Assembly: GCF_001468005.1 (NCBI RefSeq)
Contig: NZ_LNYY01000019.1
Span: forward strand, 82,677-146,676
From: Legionella steelei
GTDB lineage: Bacteria; Pseudomonadota; Gammaproteobacteria; Legionellales; Legionellaceae
Direction of reading: 5' to 3'
Length of the DNA stretch: 64,000 bases
The position numbers were made by a program, and so were the translations under genes. Of this stretch, positions 27,600 through 36,294 are shown piece after piece. Position 1 is the first letter of the stretch, and each line of letters opens with the position of its first letter. Below the pieces are notes generated by a model. That model made no database searches. It worked only from the letters and a program-made list of their open reading frames with translations, and had not been told where the DNA came from.

Positions 27600-28606
27600 C
27601 TCAATTGGGAATCAGATTGACTATCTGTCATGGTGATTATGGCTTGAATCCAGGAGGGATCATTATTCAGGCTCGGAACGGTAATTAATTCGTTCCCTCC
27701 TAAGGTGGTCCATTGTTGTTGGAGACGAATTCCTATTTCTTCAAGTGTTTCTAAACAGTCGGCAACAAATGAGGGACAAATAATAACTAATTTTTTAATT
27801 CCTTTCGCAATCAATTCAGCAAGAATTTGATCTGTATAAGGTTTTACCCAAGGTGTTTTACCTAGCCTTGATTGAAAAGCGGTACTGTAACTGTTGGTCG
27901 CTAAACCCAGTTCATTTGCCAATAAACGGCTCGTCTCATGGCATTGGGCTCTGTAACACCAATGAATGCTGTCTGTTAAAGTAGGACAAGATTCAGTGCA
28001 TATTGATTTACAACTCACTTTGGTGATTTGGCGTTCAGGAATCCCATGATAGCTAAAAAGGACATGGGCTTGTTCATGAAGATAGGATTTAATGATTTGG
28101 GCTTGTGCTTTCAGGTACGCTGGATGTTGAAAAAAATCACTAATAATACGAATTGATGGAATCAAATCCCAGGAGCTAATGATGCGCATGGCTTCTGCAA
28201 TAGATGAGCCATTAGCTGCTGATGAGTATTGTGGATATAAAGGTAAAATAGTAATGGATTCGCAATCGCGTAACTGATTTAAGGCTGTTTCGATCGAAGG
28301 GTTTCCATAGCGCATACCAAGAGCAATTATTGATTCTGACCCCACTTCTTTTTGTATTTGGTTTACTAGACTCTTACTATGAACTAATAATGGCGAACCT
28401 TGTTCAGTCCATATGGATTGATACGCACGCGCAGAACGTTTTGTACGAAACGGTAAAATGAATGCATAAACCAATATATAACGGAGCACTGCGGGGAGAT
28501 CGACAACCCGTTTGTCGGTAAGAAATTCGCGTAAATAACTCCTGACAGATGAAATTTCTGCACTGTTAGGGGTACCAAGATTTATAAGTAACAAGCCACG
28601 CTTCAT
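27587..28606 (-). CDS. hemH: ferrochelatase
   Basis: Inserts Fe2+ into protoporphyrin IX, the last step of heme synthesis. The 339-aa product begins MKRGLLLINLGTPNS; the family motifs FLTDKRVVDLP, LPLYPQYSSAANGS, the metal-site region VLFSYHGIPERQITK and the C-terminal VICPSFVADCLETLEEIG are present. A cysteine-rich stretch (SCKSICTESCPTL, then HWCYRAQCHETSR) follows the histidine. ATG 28606 is chosen because the open extension to 28741 lacks family similarity and abuts the cold-shock gene. Confidence 0.94.
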   Translation of the reverse strand: MKRGLLLINLGTPNSAEISSVRSYLREFLTDKRVVDLPAVLRYILVYAFILPFRTKRSARAYQSIWTEQGSPLLVHSKSLVNQIQKEVGSESIIALGMRYGNPSIETALNQLRDCESITILPLYPQYSSAANGSSIAEAMRIISSWDLIPSIRIISDFFQHPAYLKAQAQIIKSYLHEQAHVLFSYHGIPERQITKVSCKSICTESCPTLTDSIHWCYRAQCHETSRLLANELGLATNSYSTAFQSRLGKTPWVKPYTDQILAELIAKGIKKLVIICPSFVADCLETLEEIGIRLQQQWTTLGGNELITVPSLNNDPSWIQAIITMTDSQSDSQLRCIS

Positions 28607-28737
28607 CAGTAATTCACTGACCACAAATAGAATAGGGCCATCATACATGAAGACGGTTTGTAATTCAGTACTTGTTTGAAATTTGATCTTCTTGGGGCTT
28701 GTGGACGCAGCACCACCATGATACTGCGTTAACTTAA

Positions 28738-28968
28738 TCAAGCCATTTCAGCATCAGCATTCTCATTGAGCACTATTACATTAGCTGCGTGTAGACCTTT
28801 ATCACCAGTTTCTACATCGTAATTAACTGCTTGTCCTGGTACTAATGTTTTGTAGCCTGTGCCATGAATCGACGAGAAATGAACAAAAATATCATCGCCA
28901 CCATTTTCTGGAATAATAAAACCCCAACCTTTGGCATTATTAAACCATTTAACTTCACCTTTAGCCAT
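28738..28968 (-). CDS. cold-shock domain protein
   Basis: This 76-aa protein is a single OB-fold cold-shock domain with the RNA-binding motifs [12 protein letters not shown] (RNP1-like, Trp in place of the common Phe) and DIFVHFSSI (RNP2). It is preceded by a strong GGAGGA ribosome site. It acts as an RNA chaperone or antiterminator. The acidic C-terminal tail NENADAEMA is a little longer than in CspA. It lies directly upstream of hemH on the same strand. Confidence 0.93.
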   Translation of the reverse strand: MAKGEVKWFNNAKGWGFIIPENGGDDIFVHFSSIHGTGYKTLVPGQAVNYDVETGDKGLHAANVIVLNENADAEMA

Positions 28969-29219
28969 GTTTCCTCCTTTTCCAGAGCCTTATTTGTAGA
29001 CTCTACTGTTTCTCAATTGCCCTGACTTTTCTGTCAATTGAGCAATTGCATTCATCCATAAATGACAATTGAACCTATTTTTCTAATAGGTAGTTTTAAC
29101 ATAACGTAAAACAGACTCACTACTCAATAGTATTTTTTATAAAAAAAATAATTATTGTTAATAATTCCTTAAGTTGTTTATGCTAAGTTATAAGTATAGG
29201 TGTAACAGGAGGAGTTCAG

Positions 29220-29456
29220 ATGAGTCAATTCAGCACTTCTAAAATGTTAGGGAAACTAGCTGCGGGACAAGGCAAACCTCAGTTTGCAAGCGTTTCTTCG
29301 CAGAAAATAGAGGAAGTTGGAGAAGAAATTGCTGCGCCGAAACATCAATTAACGCCCTCTGCAAAACCATCTGCGGAATTAGATATGAAAAATGTTCTCG
29401 GCGCGAGCCTAGCACCACAATTTTCAAAAGGATATTCTCCGATGGATAAAAAATAA
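29220..29456 (+). CDS. small Legionella protein upstream of icmT
   Basis: A 78-aa hydrophilic protein (MSQFSTSKMLGKLAAGQGKP to the basic tail SKGYSPMDKK) with no membrane segment and few aromatic residues, probably disordered. It has an excellent AGGAGGAG ribosome site and its own terminator at 29509. It sits between the cold-shock gene and the Dot/Icm cluster. I do not recognise a family; location suggests, but does not show, a link to secretion. Confidence 0.7.
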   Translation: MSQFSTSKMLGKLAAGQGKPQFASVSSQKIEEVGEEIAAPKHQLTPSAKPSAELDMKNVLGASLAPQFSKGYSPMDKK

Positions 29457-29508
29457 TTTATTTAGTAATCGTTATCCGTATAAAAAAAGCAATCATCCGT
29501 AAACTATA

Positions 29509-29540
29509 AAACCCTCTCCTAGTCAGAGAGGGTTTATTTC
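29509..29540 (+). terminator. rho-independent terminator before icmT
   Basis: AAACCCTCTC (29509-29518) and GAGAGGGTTT (29526-29535) form a perfect 10-bp stem with a 7-base loop, followed by ATTTC. It ends the small-gene transcript and insulates icmT, so icmT must have a promoter in 29540-29685. Confidence 0.75.
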
Positions 29541-29685
29541 ACTTGTTAAGATCATAATAATATTCATTAAAAGTACGAATTGTTGTAAAAATACTATTAA
29601 TATTCTCCGGACAAGGGTGCCAAAGCCTGTATTTAGGTATATACTTTTTTTATAAAGAGTTATTTTTTATTTGAGGTATAAAGGC

Positions 29686-29943
29686 ATGGCAGGGTTTGCT
29701 GAAACAGCACATTGGAGAGATTCTGCTCGTAGCGCTCGCTTTTTTATAGTAGATGCTCGAGCCGCATTCCCTATATTCTTATTTCTAATGCATATTAGAA
29801 TATGGACTGGAGTTCTTGTTTTAATCTCTGCAGTGTTTTTTGGGATTATTGAACATTATGGTTTTACGGTGCCAGTTTTTTTAAGGTGGATAAGAAGTAC
29901 CTTAGCTGGATCACTGAAGTCTGCAAAACCATGGTGGCGATAA
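29686..29943 (+). CDS. icmT: Dot/Icm secretion protein IcmT
   Basis: An 85-aa inner-membrane protein (MAGFAETAHWRDSARSARFF) with one or two hydrophobic segments (about residues 25-60) and the C-terminal SLKSAKPWWR. Length and motifs match IcmT, needed for effector export and, in L. pneumophila, for pore-mediated egress. ATG 29686 follows GAGG at 29673; the TTG at 29671 is an in-frame extension only. It ends one base before icmS starts, as in other Legionella. Confidence 0.93.
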   Translation: MAGFAETAHWRDSARSARFFIVDARAAFPIFLFLMHIRIWTGVLVLISAVFFGIIEHYGFTVPVFLRWIRSTLAGSLKSAKPWWR

Positions 29944-29944
29944 C

Positions 29945-30289
29945 ATGGAAAGAGATATTAGTAAAAGTCTGTCAGTTATTGCGGCAAGTTTAAATGCAAA
30001 ATTTTATCTTAATGATAGATTTGTAAGTTATGAGGAGGTTTTTGCCGATACAGGTTTGTTGCCTGCGATTGCAAAACGAGCGGATCAATTGTGCTCCCTA
30101 TGTCTTGGGTATGGATTAGGGGCTACGTTTGATGAGGCTGAAGGTGCTTTGTTAGGACTAAGAGTTATTTTTGATGAGGTAACACCTAATGTTTTGCGGT
30201 TATTATGTATGACTGATGTGTTAAATGAGTTGATACAAGGTGGACCAAGTCGTGACTATACCCCTTTGGACGAGTTAATGTACGACTAG
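29945..30289 (+). CDS. icmS: Dot/Icm effector chaperone IcmS
   Basis: A small acidic cytosolic protein of 114 aa (MERDISKSLSVIAASLNAKF, ending SRDYTPLDELMYD). IcmS pairs with IcmW, binds many effectors and docks them on the DotL/IcmO coupling protein through LvgA-containing adaptors. Length, charge and position directly after icmT are diagnostic. icmW is not in this window. Confidence 0.94.
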   Translation: MERDISKSLSVIAASLNAKFYLNDRFVSYEEVFADTGLLPAIAKRADQLCSLCLGYGLGATFDEAEGALLGLRVIFDEVTPNVLRLLCMTDVLNELIQGGPSRDYTPLDELMYD

Positions 30290-30311
30290 GTGTATTTTAT
30301 TAAAATATATT

Positions 30312-30327
30312 GTAAATAAATCGTAAG
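30312..30327 (+). promoter_or_regulatory. CpxR-like box upstream of icmR
   Basis: GTAAA-N6-GTAAG (30312-30327) lies 80-95 bases before the icmR start in the 117-bp icmS-icmR gap. In L. pneumophila CpxR binds tandem GTAAA sites and activates icmR, so the match in motif and place is suggestive. One base departs from the ideal half-site. Confidence 0.5.
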
Positions 30328-30406
30328 CTTTGATGATTATAGATGCATTTATAGTTAATTTTGATAGACTATGTTAATTAAAGATTTTATGTTTAGGGGT
30401 AATGCT

Positions 30407-30730
30407 ATGGGATTTTTTAAACAAGAAAGTGGTGACCTGAAGACCCAGATTGAAACTGAATGCAAAACACCTATTGAAAGAATGAAATCAGTGATGGATG
30501 CAAGCGGTCGCAATACCAGTGATCTTCTAGAGGGAGCTCAGATGTTGGATGTCGTAACTCAGGTAATAGCTAACCCAAATACATTGCCGAAAGAGGCCAT
30601 GAACAATCAAGAAGCGACGCCACAAACCCCTACTCCTGGAGCCAAGGAACAACTTCAAGCACTTAAACAATCTCGTGAGAACGCTCAAGAAGAGAAAGGT
30701 GCTGAAGAGACGACTAGCTATGGTATGTAA
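30407..30730 (+). CDS. icmR: IcmR-position FIR protein, IcmQ chaperone
   Basis: A 107-aa hydrophilic protein (MGFFKQESGDLKTQIETECK) at the icmR locus. In Legionella this site holds functional homologues of icmR (FIR genes), which bind and disaggregate IcmQ but share little sequence between species. Here the N-terminal half, with amphipathic helices (KTPIERMKSVMDASGRN, LLEGAQMLDVVTQVIAN), is the probable IcmQ-binding part; the C-terminal half is Q/E/P-rich. ATG 30407 has AGGGG upstream; the ATG at 30371 is less likely. Identification relies on position, size and helix pattern. Confidence 0.82.
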   Translation: MGFFKQESGDLKTQIETECKTPIERMKSVMDASGRNTSDLLEGAQMLDVVTQVIANPNTLPKEAMNNQEATPQTPTPGAKEQLQALKQSRENAQEEKGAEETTSYGM

Positions 30731-30778
30731 AGGAATTGAGTTCAGTATCTAGGTAAAAAATAATAATTTTTGTTATGC

Positions 30779-30820
30779 CCACAAAGAGAGTCTTTTCTCT
30801 TTGTGGATTTTATATTTTTT
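30779..30820 (+). terminator. strong rho-independent terminator between icmR and icmQ
   Basis: CCACAAAGAGA (30779-30789) and TCTCTTTGTGG (30796-30806) make a perfect 11-bp stem with a 6-base loop, followed by ATTTTATATTTTTT. It implies icmQ has its own promoter in the next 70 bases; TATACT at 30840-30845 is a possible -10 element. Confidence 0.8.
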
Positions 30821-30890
30821 ATATAATCGAAATTACTGTTATACTCCATAATACTGCATTGATTTCTCTTTTAAAAATAAACCTGGTTTT

Positions 30891-31469
30891 ATGGCAAACG
30901 AAAATTTCACTAAAGAGCATAATGATGCGATTCTTAAAGCGCTGGATTATGCAATTCAAAATGGCCCCTGGGATAAATCGAATTTTCTACGGTCAATCGG
31001 TAATCGTTTAATCGGAATTCGCGATAATTTTTCCAAAAAAATTAATATGCGCAGTCAATCACAAATTCAATCGGATACTAATCTGGCAAATCGCCTTGCT
31101 TTGCGAGGCAATCAGCAAGAAGTTTTCATTTCTTTATATACTTCAGACGGTTCTAATATTCAATCTTGGGAAAGGATAATTATTAATTTGCCGCGCCAAA
31201 TGATTTCTCGTCCGATTTATGGAAGTGAAGAGCAGGTGCAGGAATTAATCAAATCAAAAGAAAACAAGCAGAATGAAGCTTATGTAGGTATCTATATCAA
31301 TAATACCGATATGATTCACCTTGCCCCAGATAAAATCTTACATGATAGGTTAGGAAGTCCTTTATTAACGTTAAAAGACAGATCTTTAGACTTAGAGAAT
31401 ATTACCCGGTTTGTCCATATCAGCGGTGTTTATAAATATTCACGTGGCCGTTTAATCAAAGAATCGTGA
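30891..31469 (+). CDS. icmQ: Dot/Icm protein IcmQ
   Basis: A 192-aa cytosolic protein starting MANENFTKEHNDAILKALDY with the segment NGPWDKSNFLRSIGNRLIGIRDNF, and a C-terminal domain (YVGIYINNTDMIH to SGVYKYSRGRLIKES) with the NAD-binding ADP-ribosyltransferase-like fold described for L. pneumophila IcmQ. IcmQ can insert in membranes and is controlled by IcmR. The close match contrasts with the diverged icmR next door. Confidence 0.93.
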   Translation: MANENFTKEHNDAILKALDYAIQNGPWDKSNFLRSIGNRLIGIRDNFSKKINMRSQSQIQSDTNLANRLALRGNQQEVFISLYTSDGSNIQSWERIIINLPRQMISRPIYGSEEQVQELIKSKENKQNEAYVGIYINNTDMIHLAPDKILHDRLGSPLLTLKDRSLDLENITRFVHISGVYKYSRGRLIKES

Positions 31470-31570
31470 GTTTTAATATCTCTCTTTGTTGCTATGCTTG
31501 CGAATCGCTCGCAAAATTATCCTAGAGCAGTATATACTTATAAAGACAAACTATTTTGAAGTAATCACTA

Positions 31571-32701
31571 ATGGCACAACAACCGCAACAACAAGGTCAA
31601 GATAGTGGCATGGGTCCAATATGGGTCATGGTACTATTGTTTATTACGGTGTATCTAATTTGGAAAACAGGACATCAGTATATTGTGATGGTTGTTTTTC
31701 AAATTAATATTTGGCAAGCAAAACTTGTTAACCTTTTTGTCCATAATGATCAGCTCGCAGGCTTGATTCAAATCATGCAAACAATAGATCCCAATGCAGT
31801 AGATTGGAATCAACTGTTAGATACAACACGTGCAGTTGGCGACTTCATGCGTTATCCAGTAGTGATTGTCCTACTTGCTTTAGCAGTGCTTTTGTATCAA
31901 TCAAATATCACTTTAAAATTCCGTAAAATTTATGATATGAAAAAATTGCGGGAGCAAGAGCAGTTTAATTGGCCTGCAATTATGCCTATAGTTAAAGAAG
32001 ATTTGGTCGCTCAGGATATCAATAAAGGTACTTGGGCTATGGCTTTGACGCCAATGGAATTTGCACGTAAATACAATTTATTAAAAAAAGAAGATGTTTT
32101 ATTAGACAATCCTGTACCTGGTCAAGAAATGACGGCGGGGATACGCAGAGGTGATGCAAAACGAGTTTTTACTTTGCAATTAGGCCCTTATTGGGATGGT
32201 TTCGAGCATTGTTCGCCCCAAGCTTATGCCTTAGCTGCTGTTTTTATGGCACGTATTAATCGGGATAGAGATGCGGCAAACAATATTTTATCTACACTAG
32301 ATAGAACTTATGTTACAGGAAAACTGGATTATTCTGTTGCCAGACCTACGATAGAAAAATATAAAAATACAGAACTTATCCAGGAAGTTGTTACAAAACA
32401 CGCCTATACTCTATGTATAATGGCATCATTACTCGAGAAAGCTCGGATGGACGGGGTTGTTCCGAGCTCTGAGTTTTTATGGTTAAGGCCCGTTGATAGG
32501 CGTTTATGGTATATGCTTAATTGTGTTGGTAGACAAACTCCCTTTTCTGAGGTCGCAGGTGCGTTCGCTCACTGGAAAGCTGAGAAAGAAATGGGGCGTC
32601 GTTCTTTAGTGCCTATGGTTGATGAAGCGATTAAAGCTTTGGAAATCGCCATAAAAGAAGTTAAATTAACACCCCGACAAATGCAGGAGTTAGAGCCATG
32701 A
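31571..32701 (+). CDS. icmP: Dot/Icm coupling-complex protein IcmP/DotM
   Basis: A 376-aa inner-membrane protein with two or three N-terminal helices (about residues 13-31, 35-55 and 95-113) and a cytosolic domain. DotM forms the type IV coupling complex with DotL and, in L. pneumophila, its cytosolic domain recognises acidic glutamate-rich effector signals through basic patches; this domain (AGIRRGDAKRVFTLQLGPYWDGFEH, LRPVDRRLWYMLNCVGRQTPF, EKEMGRRSLVPMVDEAIKAL) is full length. It overlaps icmO by four bases (ATGA). Confidence 0.95.
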   Translation: MAQQPQQQGQDSGMGPIWVMVLLFITVYLIWKTGHQYIVMVVFQINIWQAKLVNLFVHNDQLAGLIQIMQTIDPNAVDWNQLLDTTRAVGDFMRYPVVIVLLALAVLLYQSNITLKFRKIYDMKKLREQEQFNWPAIMPIVKEDLVAQDINKGTWAMALTPMEFARKYNLLKKEDVLLDNPVPGQEMTAGIRRGDAKRVFTLQLGPYWDGFEHCSPQAYALAAVFMARINRDRDAANNILSTLDRTYVTGKLDYSVARPTIEKYKNTELIQEVVTKHAYTLCIMASLLEKARMDGVVPSSEFLWLRPVDRRLWYMLNCVGRQTPFSEVAGAFAHWKAEKEMGRRSLVPMVDEAIKALEIAIKEVKLTPRQMQELEP

Positions 32702-35040
32702 TGCGCGGTATTGAATCACGTCATGAGTTAGATCCCACCCTCCTACTTAGGGACACACGGACGCTTACCCAACGGCTGGCGGATTTTTTTGCAGATCCCA
32801 CGAATATTGCGATTGTGTTGTTTACCTTGTCAGCGATGTCGTATTATTTCTCAGAAGCAGCAACCTTATTGATGCTAGTGGGGGGCGGATGTTTTCTTTA
32901 TAGTTACACACGGAAACAAAAATTGCCTTTCCGTCTTCCACTCATTTCTCGTGTCAAAGACTACAATGATATGAAGCCAGGTGTTAACAAACCGAATATG
33001 GCTCGAGGGATTGCGTTTTTTGGTAACGATCGCAAAACAGGCCATGAATTATGGTTTGCTAATGATGACATGCGTACGCACGCACTAATTTTCGGCTCCA
33101 CTGGTAGTGGTAAAACAGAATGTTTGGTCTCGCTTGCTTTTAATGCTTTAGTACAAGGAAGTGGTTTTATTTATGTCGATGGTAAAGGGGATAACTCCCT
33201 CTATGCTAAAGTGTTCTCCATGGTTCGCAGTATGGGGCGTGAAGATGATTTACTTCTGATTAACTTCATGACTGGTGCGCGAGATATTATTGGCCCACAA
33301 GAAAGAAGGCTGTCGAATACGTTTAATCCGTTTTCACAAGGCTCCTCCAGTATGTTAACCCAGCTTGTAGTCAGCCTGATGGGGGATTCAAAAGGAGGCG
33401 GCGACGGTGATATGTGGAAAGGTCGTGCTATTGCCTTCGTTGAAGCCTTGATGCGTCTTCTGGTGTATATGCGTGATGAGGGCGCGATACTTTTGGATGC
33501 TGATACCATCCGTAACTACTTTGATTTAACCCGATTAGAAACCATAGTCGTTGATAAAATCTTCCCACGCGATAATCAGGAAAGTGTGAACATCGAACAG
33601 ATTCCAAAATTAGTTACAGACCCTTTACGTAACTACTTAGGTACTTTGCCAGGGTATAATAAAGAGAAAAAAGGTAAGCAAGTATCACAGGTTTTGGAAC
33701 AACACGGTTTTATCACCATGCAGCTGGTCAGGGCGTTTTCATCCTTGGCGGATACTTATGGACATATAGTGCGTACCAATCTAGCTGAGGTAGATTTTAA
33801 AGACGTGGTCTTGAATCGCCGAATTCTCGTTGTACTCTTACCCGCATTAGAAAAATCTCCTGATGAGTTATCTAACTTAGGTAAGATTATTGTTTCTTCC
33901 TTAAAAGCGATGATGGCAGCAGGTTTAGGAGAGGACGTTGAAGGGGACTATCGAGATGTAATCTTGAGAAAACCAACCAATGCACCTACTCCTTATATGT
34001 GTATCCTTGATGAGTATGGATATTATGCTGTACAAGGTTTTGCAGTGGTTCCTGCGCAAGCGCGTTCTCTAGGGTTCTCTGCTATTTTTGCAGGACAAGA
34101 TTTACCCGCTTTCCAAAAAGCTTCAAAAGAAGAAGCTGCGTCTATCGGTGCAAACACAAACATTAAAATATGTATGAAACTGGAAGATCCAACTGAAACC
34201 TGGGATTTCTTTACCAAAACGGCAGGTGAGGCTTATGTAACCAAAGTTGATTCATTCCAAGCCAAAGATACCAGCATGGCAAATACCTACATGGACAGTA
34301 AAAGCTCTTCATTTGAAAAAAGAGCTCGTGTTGACCTACTGGATTTAAAAGAACAAACAGAAGGTGAGGCGCATATATTCTTCAAGTCAAAAATTGTTCG
34401 TGCACGAATGTTTTATGCGAATCCTAAGCCAGTGAAGCAGCTGAAACTAAATCAATTTTTAAAAGTGGAAGCCCCTCCAGACGATTACTTAATGAGATTG
34501 CAAAGACAATTAGTCTCATTCCAATCCATTTTGGAAAGTGGTGATTTGTCAATTAACAAGACGGTGGAAAATGAAGAAATTACCCTTATTTCCAAGTTGT
34601 TACGTGAATCACCAATAGACGAGCCCATAGAGCGAGGTGTATCTGCTTTAATTGCGTTTCATGGTCATAATGAGCCAGAACCAGTTGAAGATTTGATTGA
34701 GGAAGAAGTCGAAGGTGCATTAACAATATTTAGTGGTTTACGAGAAAATGTAGGTGCTCCGCCAATTTTAGTGAGCGATAAAGTGACATTCGCAGAGGCA
34801 TTACTACCTATTAATGAAACACGTAATCAGATGATGAATATCGAACGCTTGGCAGGTGCTAAGGATAAATATGCGGGCACGGTTGCGAATGAACTGGTTA
34901 AAGATTTCCAATTGGCAACGAGTTATCCTCCAGAAGAAAGAGACTTTATTGCGCCAGATGAATTAACTGATCTGGTAAGATCCTTATCCGCAAAAATTGC
35001 TACAGAACGCGAAAATGCAAATAAAAGCTCTGAAGAGTAG
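32698..35040 (+). CDS. icmO: Dot/Icm type IV coupling ATPase IcmO/DotL
   Basis: A 780-aa VirD4/TraG-like AAA+ ATPase that receives effectors and feeds them to the channel. Two N-terminal membrane segments (about residues 36-70) are followed by Walker A GSTGSGKT (133-140), FIYVDGKGDNSLYAK and Walker B CILDEYGYYAVQGF. The long C-terminal tail (from about residue 590) is where DotN, IcmS/IcmW and LvgA bind in L. pneumophila. It starts ATGATG overlapping icmP and ends at a terminator. Confidence 0.96.
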   Translation: MMRGIESRHELDPTLLLRDTRTLTQRLADFFADPTNIAIVLFTLSAMSYYFSEAATLLMLVGGGCFLYSYTRKQKLPFRLPLISRVKDYNDMKPGVNKPNMARGIAFFGNDRKTGHELWFANDDMRTHALIFGSTGSGKTECLVSLAFNALVQGSGFIYVDGKGDNSLYAKVFSMVRSMGREDDLLLINFMTGARDIIGPQERRLSNTFNPFSQGSSSMLTQLVVSLMGDSKGGGDGDMWKGRAIAFVEALMRLLVYMRDEGAILLDADTIRNYFDLTRLETIVVDKIFPRDNQESVNIEQIPKLVTDPLRNYLGTLPGYNKEKKGKQVSQVLEQHGFITMQLVRAFSSLADTYGHIVRTNLAEVDFKDVVLNRRILVVLLPALEKSPDELSNLGKIIVSSLKAMMAAGLGEDVEGDYRDVILRKPTNAPTPYMCILDEYGYYAVQGFAVVPAQARSLGFSAIFAGQDLPAFQKASKEEAASIGANTNIKICMKLEDPTETWDFFTKTAGEAYVTKVDSFQAKDTSMANTYMDSKSSSFEKRARVDLLDLKEQTEGEAHIFFKSKIVRARMFYANPKPVKQLKLNQFLKVEAPPDDYLMRLQRQLVSFQSILESGDLSINKTVENEEITLISKLLRESPIDEPIERGVSALIAFHGHNEPEPVEDLIEEEVEGALTIFSGLRENVGAPPILVSDKVTFAEALLPINETRNQMMNIERLAGAKDKYAGTVANELVKDFQLATSYPPEERDFIAPDELTDLVRSLSAKIATERENANKSSEE

Positions 35041-35072
35041 TTAAACAATTATTTATCAATACCGAAAAAATT

Positions 35073-35104
35073 GAGCTGTGTCTATTCATGGCTCATTTTT
35101 TTTG
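35073..35104 (+). terminator. terminator after icmO
   Basis: GAGCTGTG pairs with CATGGCTC (8 bp with two G-T pairs) around a TCTATT loop, followed by A and a run of eight T. The remaining 320 bases up to icmN hold no convincing gene; a 66-codon ORF from 35078 overlaps the hairpin and has no ribosome site. Confidence 0.75.
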
Positions 35105-35424
35105 AGTTTGAAGTATGGAATTAATTTTTTGGTAATGCGTGAGTCATCATATAAACGCTCCTTTCTTGTACTACTTGCATCGTATTTTATTTCTCGACAG
35201 CATATGCCTAAAGAAGCTTATTCACATTTTTTAATTTTGCGAAAAAATAATCCTGACCGCCACGTTTTTATTCAATGAAATGTAAAAAAAAAAATAAATT
35301 TTTAAAAAAATAGCTATTTTATCGAATTCATTGTAACGTAATGATTTGTATGTTTTTCTTAAAGATGGAACACACACAACAGAACTACAGTCAGAATCAT
35401 TTTATTGAACTTTGAGGATAGTGA

Positions 35425-35982
35425 GTGAGATCGGTACGTATTAATCTAATCCGGGCTGTTGGGGTGATTGCCTTAATTATGTTAACTGCCTGTAAAGGTG
35501 ACCAGTGGGCGCTAGAAAAAGTAGAGCCTAAATATCCCTGTAAGGTTCTCGGTGCCTGTGATGCCACCATCATGAAGCTCACTAAAAAACTAAATAAACA
35601 AGGGGTAAAAGTAATTACTATCGGTCAGGATTATATGATTAGTATTCCTGCCAGCTACTTATTTGAACCAGAAACACCACGTCTAAAATGGAAGTCGTAT
35701 CCTTTATTAAATGAAATCGCTGTGTTTCTGAAACAATTTCGCAAGATTGCAATTAATATAGCCAGTTACAGCAACAAATACGTATCACCACAAAGAGAGC
35801 ATGCATTAACTTTAGCGCGATCTAGGGTGGTTAGTGATTATCTTTGGTCTCAAGGAGTGGATAGCCGTTTTATCTTTACACAAGGATTAGGTAGTGATAA
35901 ACCTATTATTTCATTCATGCGAGGCGGTGATAATTCAGTAAATGCTAGGGTAGAAATTACTTTCAGGCGAGCTGTGGCGTAG
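35425..35982 (+). CDS. icmN: Dot/Icm outer-membrane lipoprotein IcmN/DotK
   Basis: A 185-aa lipoprotein with an OmpA-like peptidoglycan-binding domain, part of the outer-membrane core complex. The signal ends in lipobox LTAC (Cys22). The domain includes YLFEPETPRLKWKSYPLLNEIA, INIASYSNKYVSPQREHALTLARSRVVSDYLWSQG and the closing NARVEITFRRA. The start is GTG at 35425 with GAGGAT eight bases upstream; no ATG fits. It opens the icmN-to-icmD transcript. Confidence 0.93.
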   Translation: MRSVRINLIRAVGVIALIMLTACKGDQWALEKVEPKYPCKVLGACDATIMKLTKKLNKQGVKVITIGQDYMISIPASYLFEPETPRLKWKSYPLLNEIAVFLKQFRKIAINIASYSNKYVSPQREHALTLARSRVVSDYLWSQGVDSRFIFTQGLGSDKPIISFMRGGDNSVNARVEITFRRAVA

Positions 35983-35990
35983 GGGACATA

Positions 35991-36275
35991 ATGAGTCGTG
36001 AAACATGGGGATTGATCAAGGGTAGTAAGAATTTTTACGTTAACTCATATAGACGCGGGTTGACGACGTTGATTATATCCCTGCTGTTGAATTGTATTTT
36101 TGGCGTTTTAATCGCTTATATTTATTTAACTGAGCCTGAGCGGGATTTTTATGCAACGAGTGGTATAGCACCACCTATTCAATTGCAGCCTCTGCTGGCT
36201 CCAAATTATTCATCGAACGCGTTACTTCCTCCTGATCCGCCTGCGGAGAATGAAGATAAAGTGATACCACAATAA
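35991..36275 (+). CDS. icmM: Dot/Icm inner-membrane protein IcmM/DotJ
   Basis: A 94-aa protein with a single membrane helix (about residues 22-44) after a short basic N-terminus (MSRETWGLIKGSKNFYVNSY), then a brief proline-rich periplasmic tail. The N-terminal part mirrors that of IcmL next door, consistent with DotJ being a truncated paralogue that forms a DotI-DotJ hetero-complex. Nine bases separate it from icmN. Confidence 0.93.
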   Translation: MSRETWGLIKGSKNFYVNSYRRGLTTLIISLLLNCIFGVLIAYIYLTEPERDFYATSGIAPPIQLQPLLAPNYSSNALLPPDPPAENEDKVIPQ

Positions 36276-36294
36276 GCATTAAATAGAGGACATT

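Noticed and set aside
30775-31011. 78-codon ORF overlapping icmQ start
   Set aside because: Starts upstream of the terminator stem and reads icmQ out of frame.
35078-35278. 66-codon forward ORF between icmO and icmN
   Set aside because: Begins at a non-ATG codon inside the icmO terminator hairpin and has no Shine-Dalgarno or known relative.
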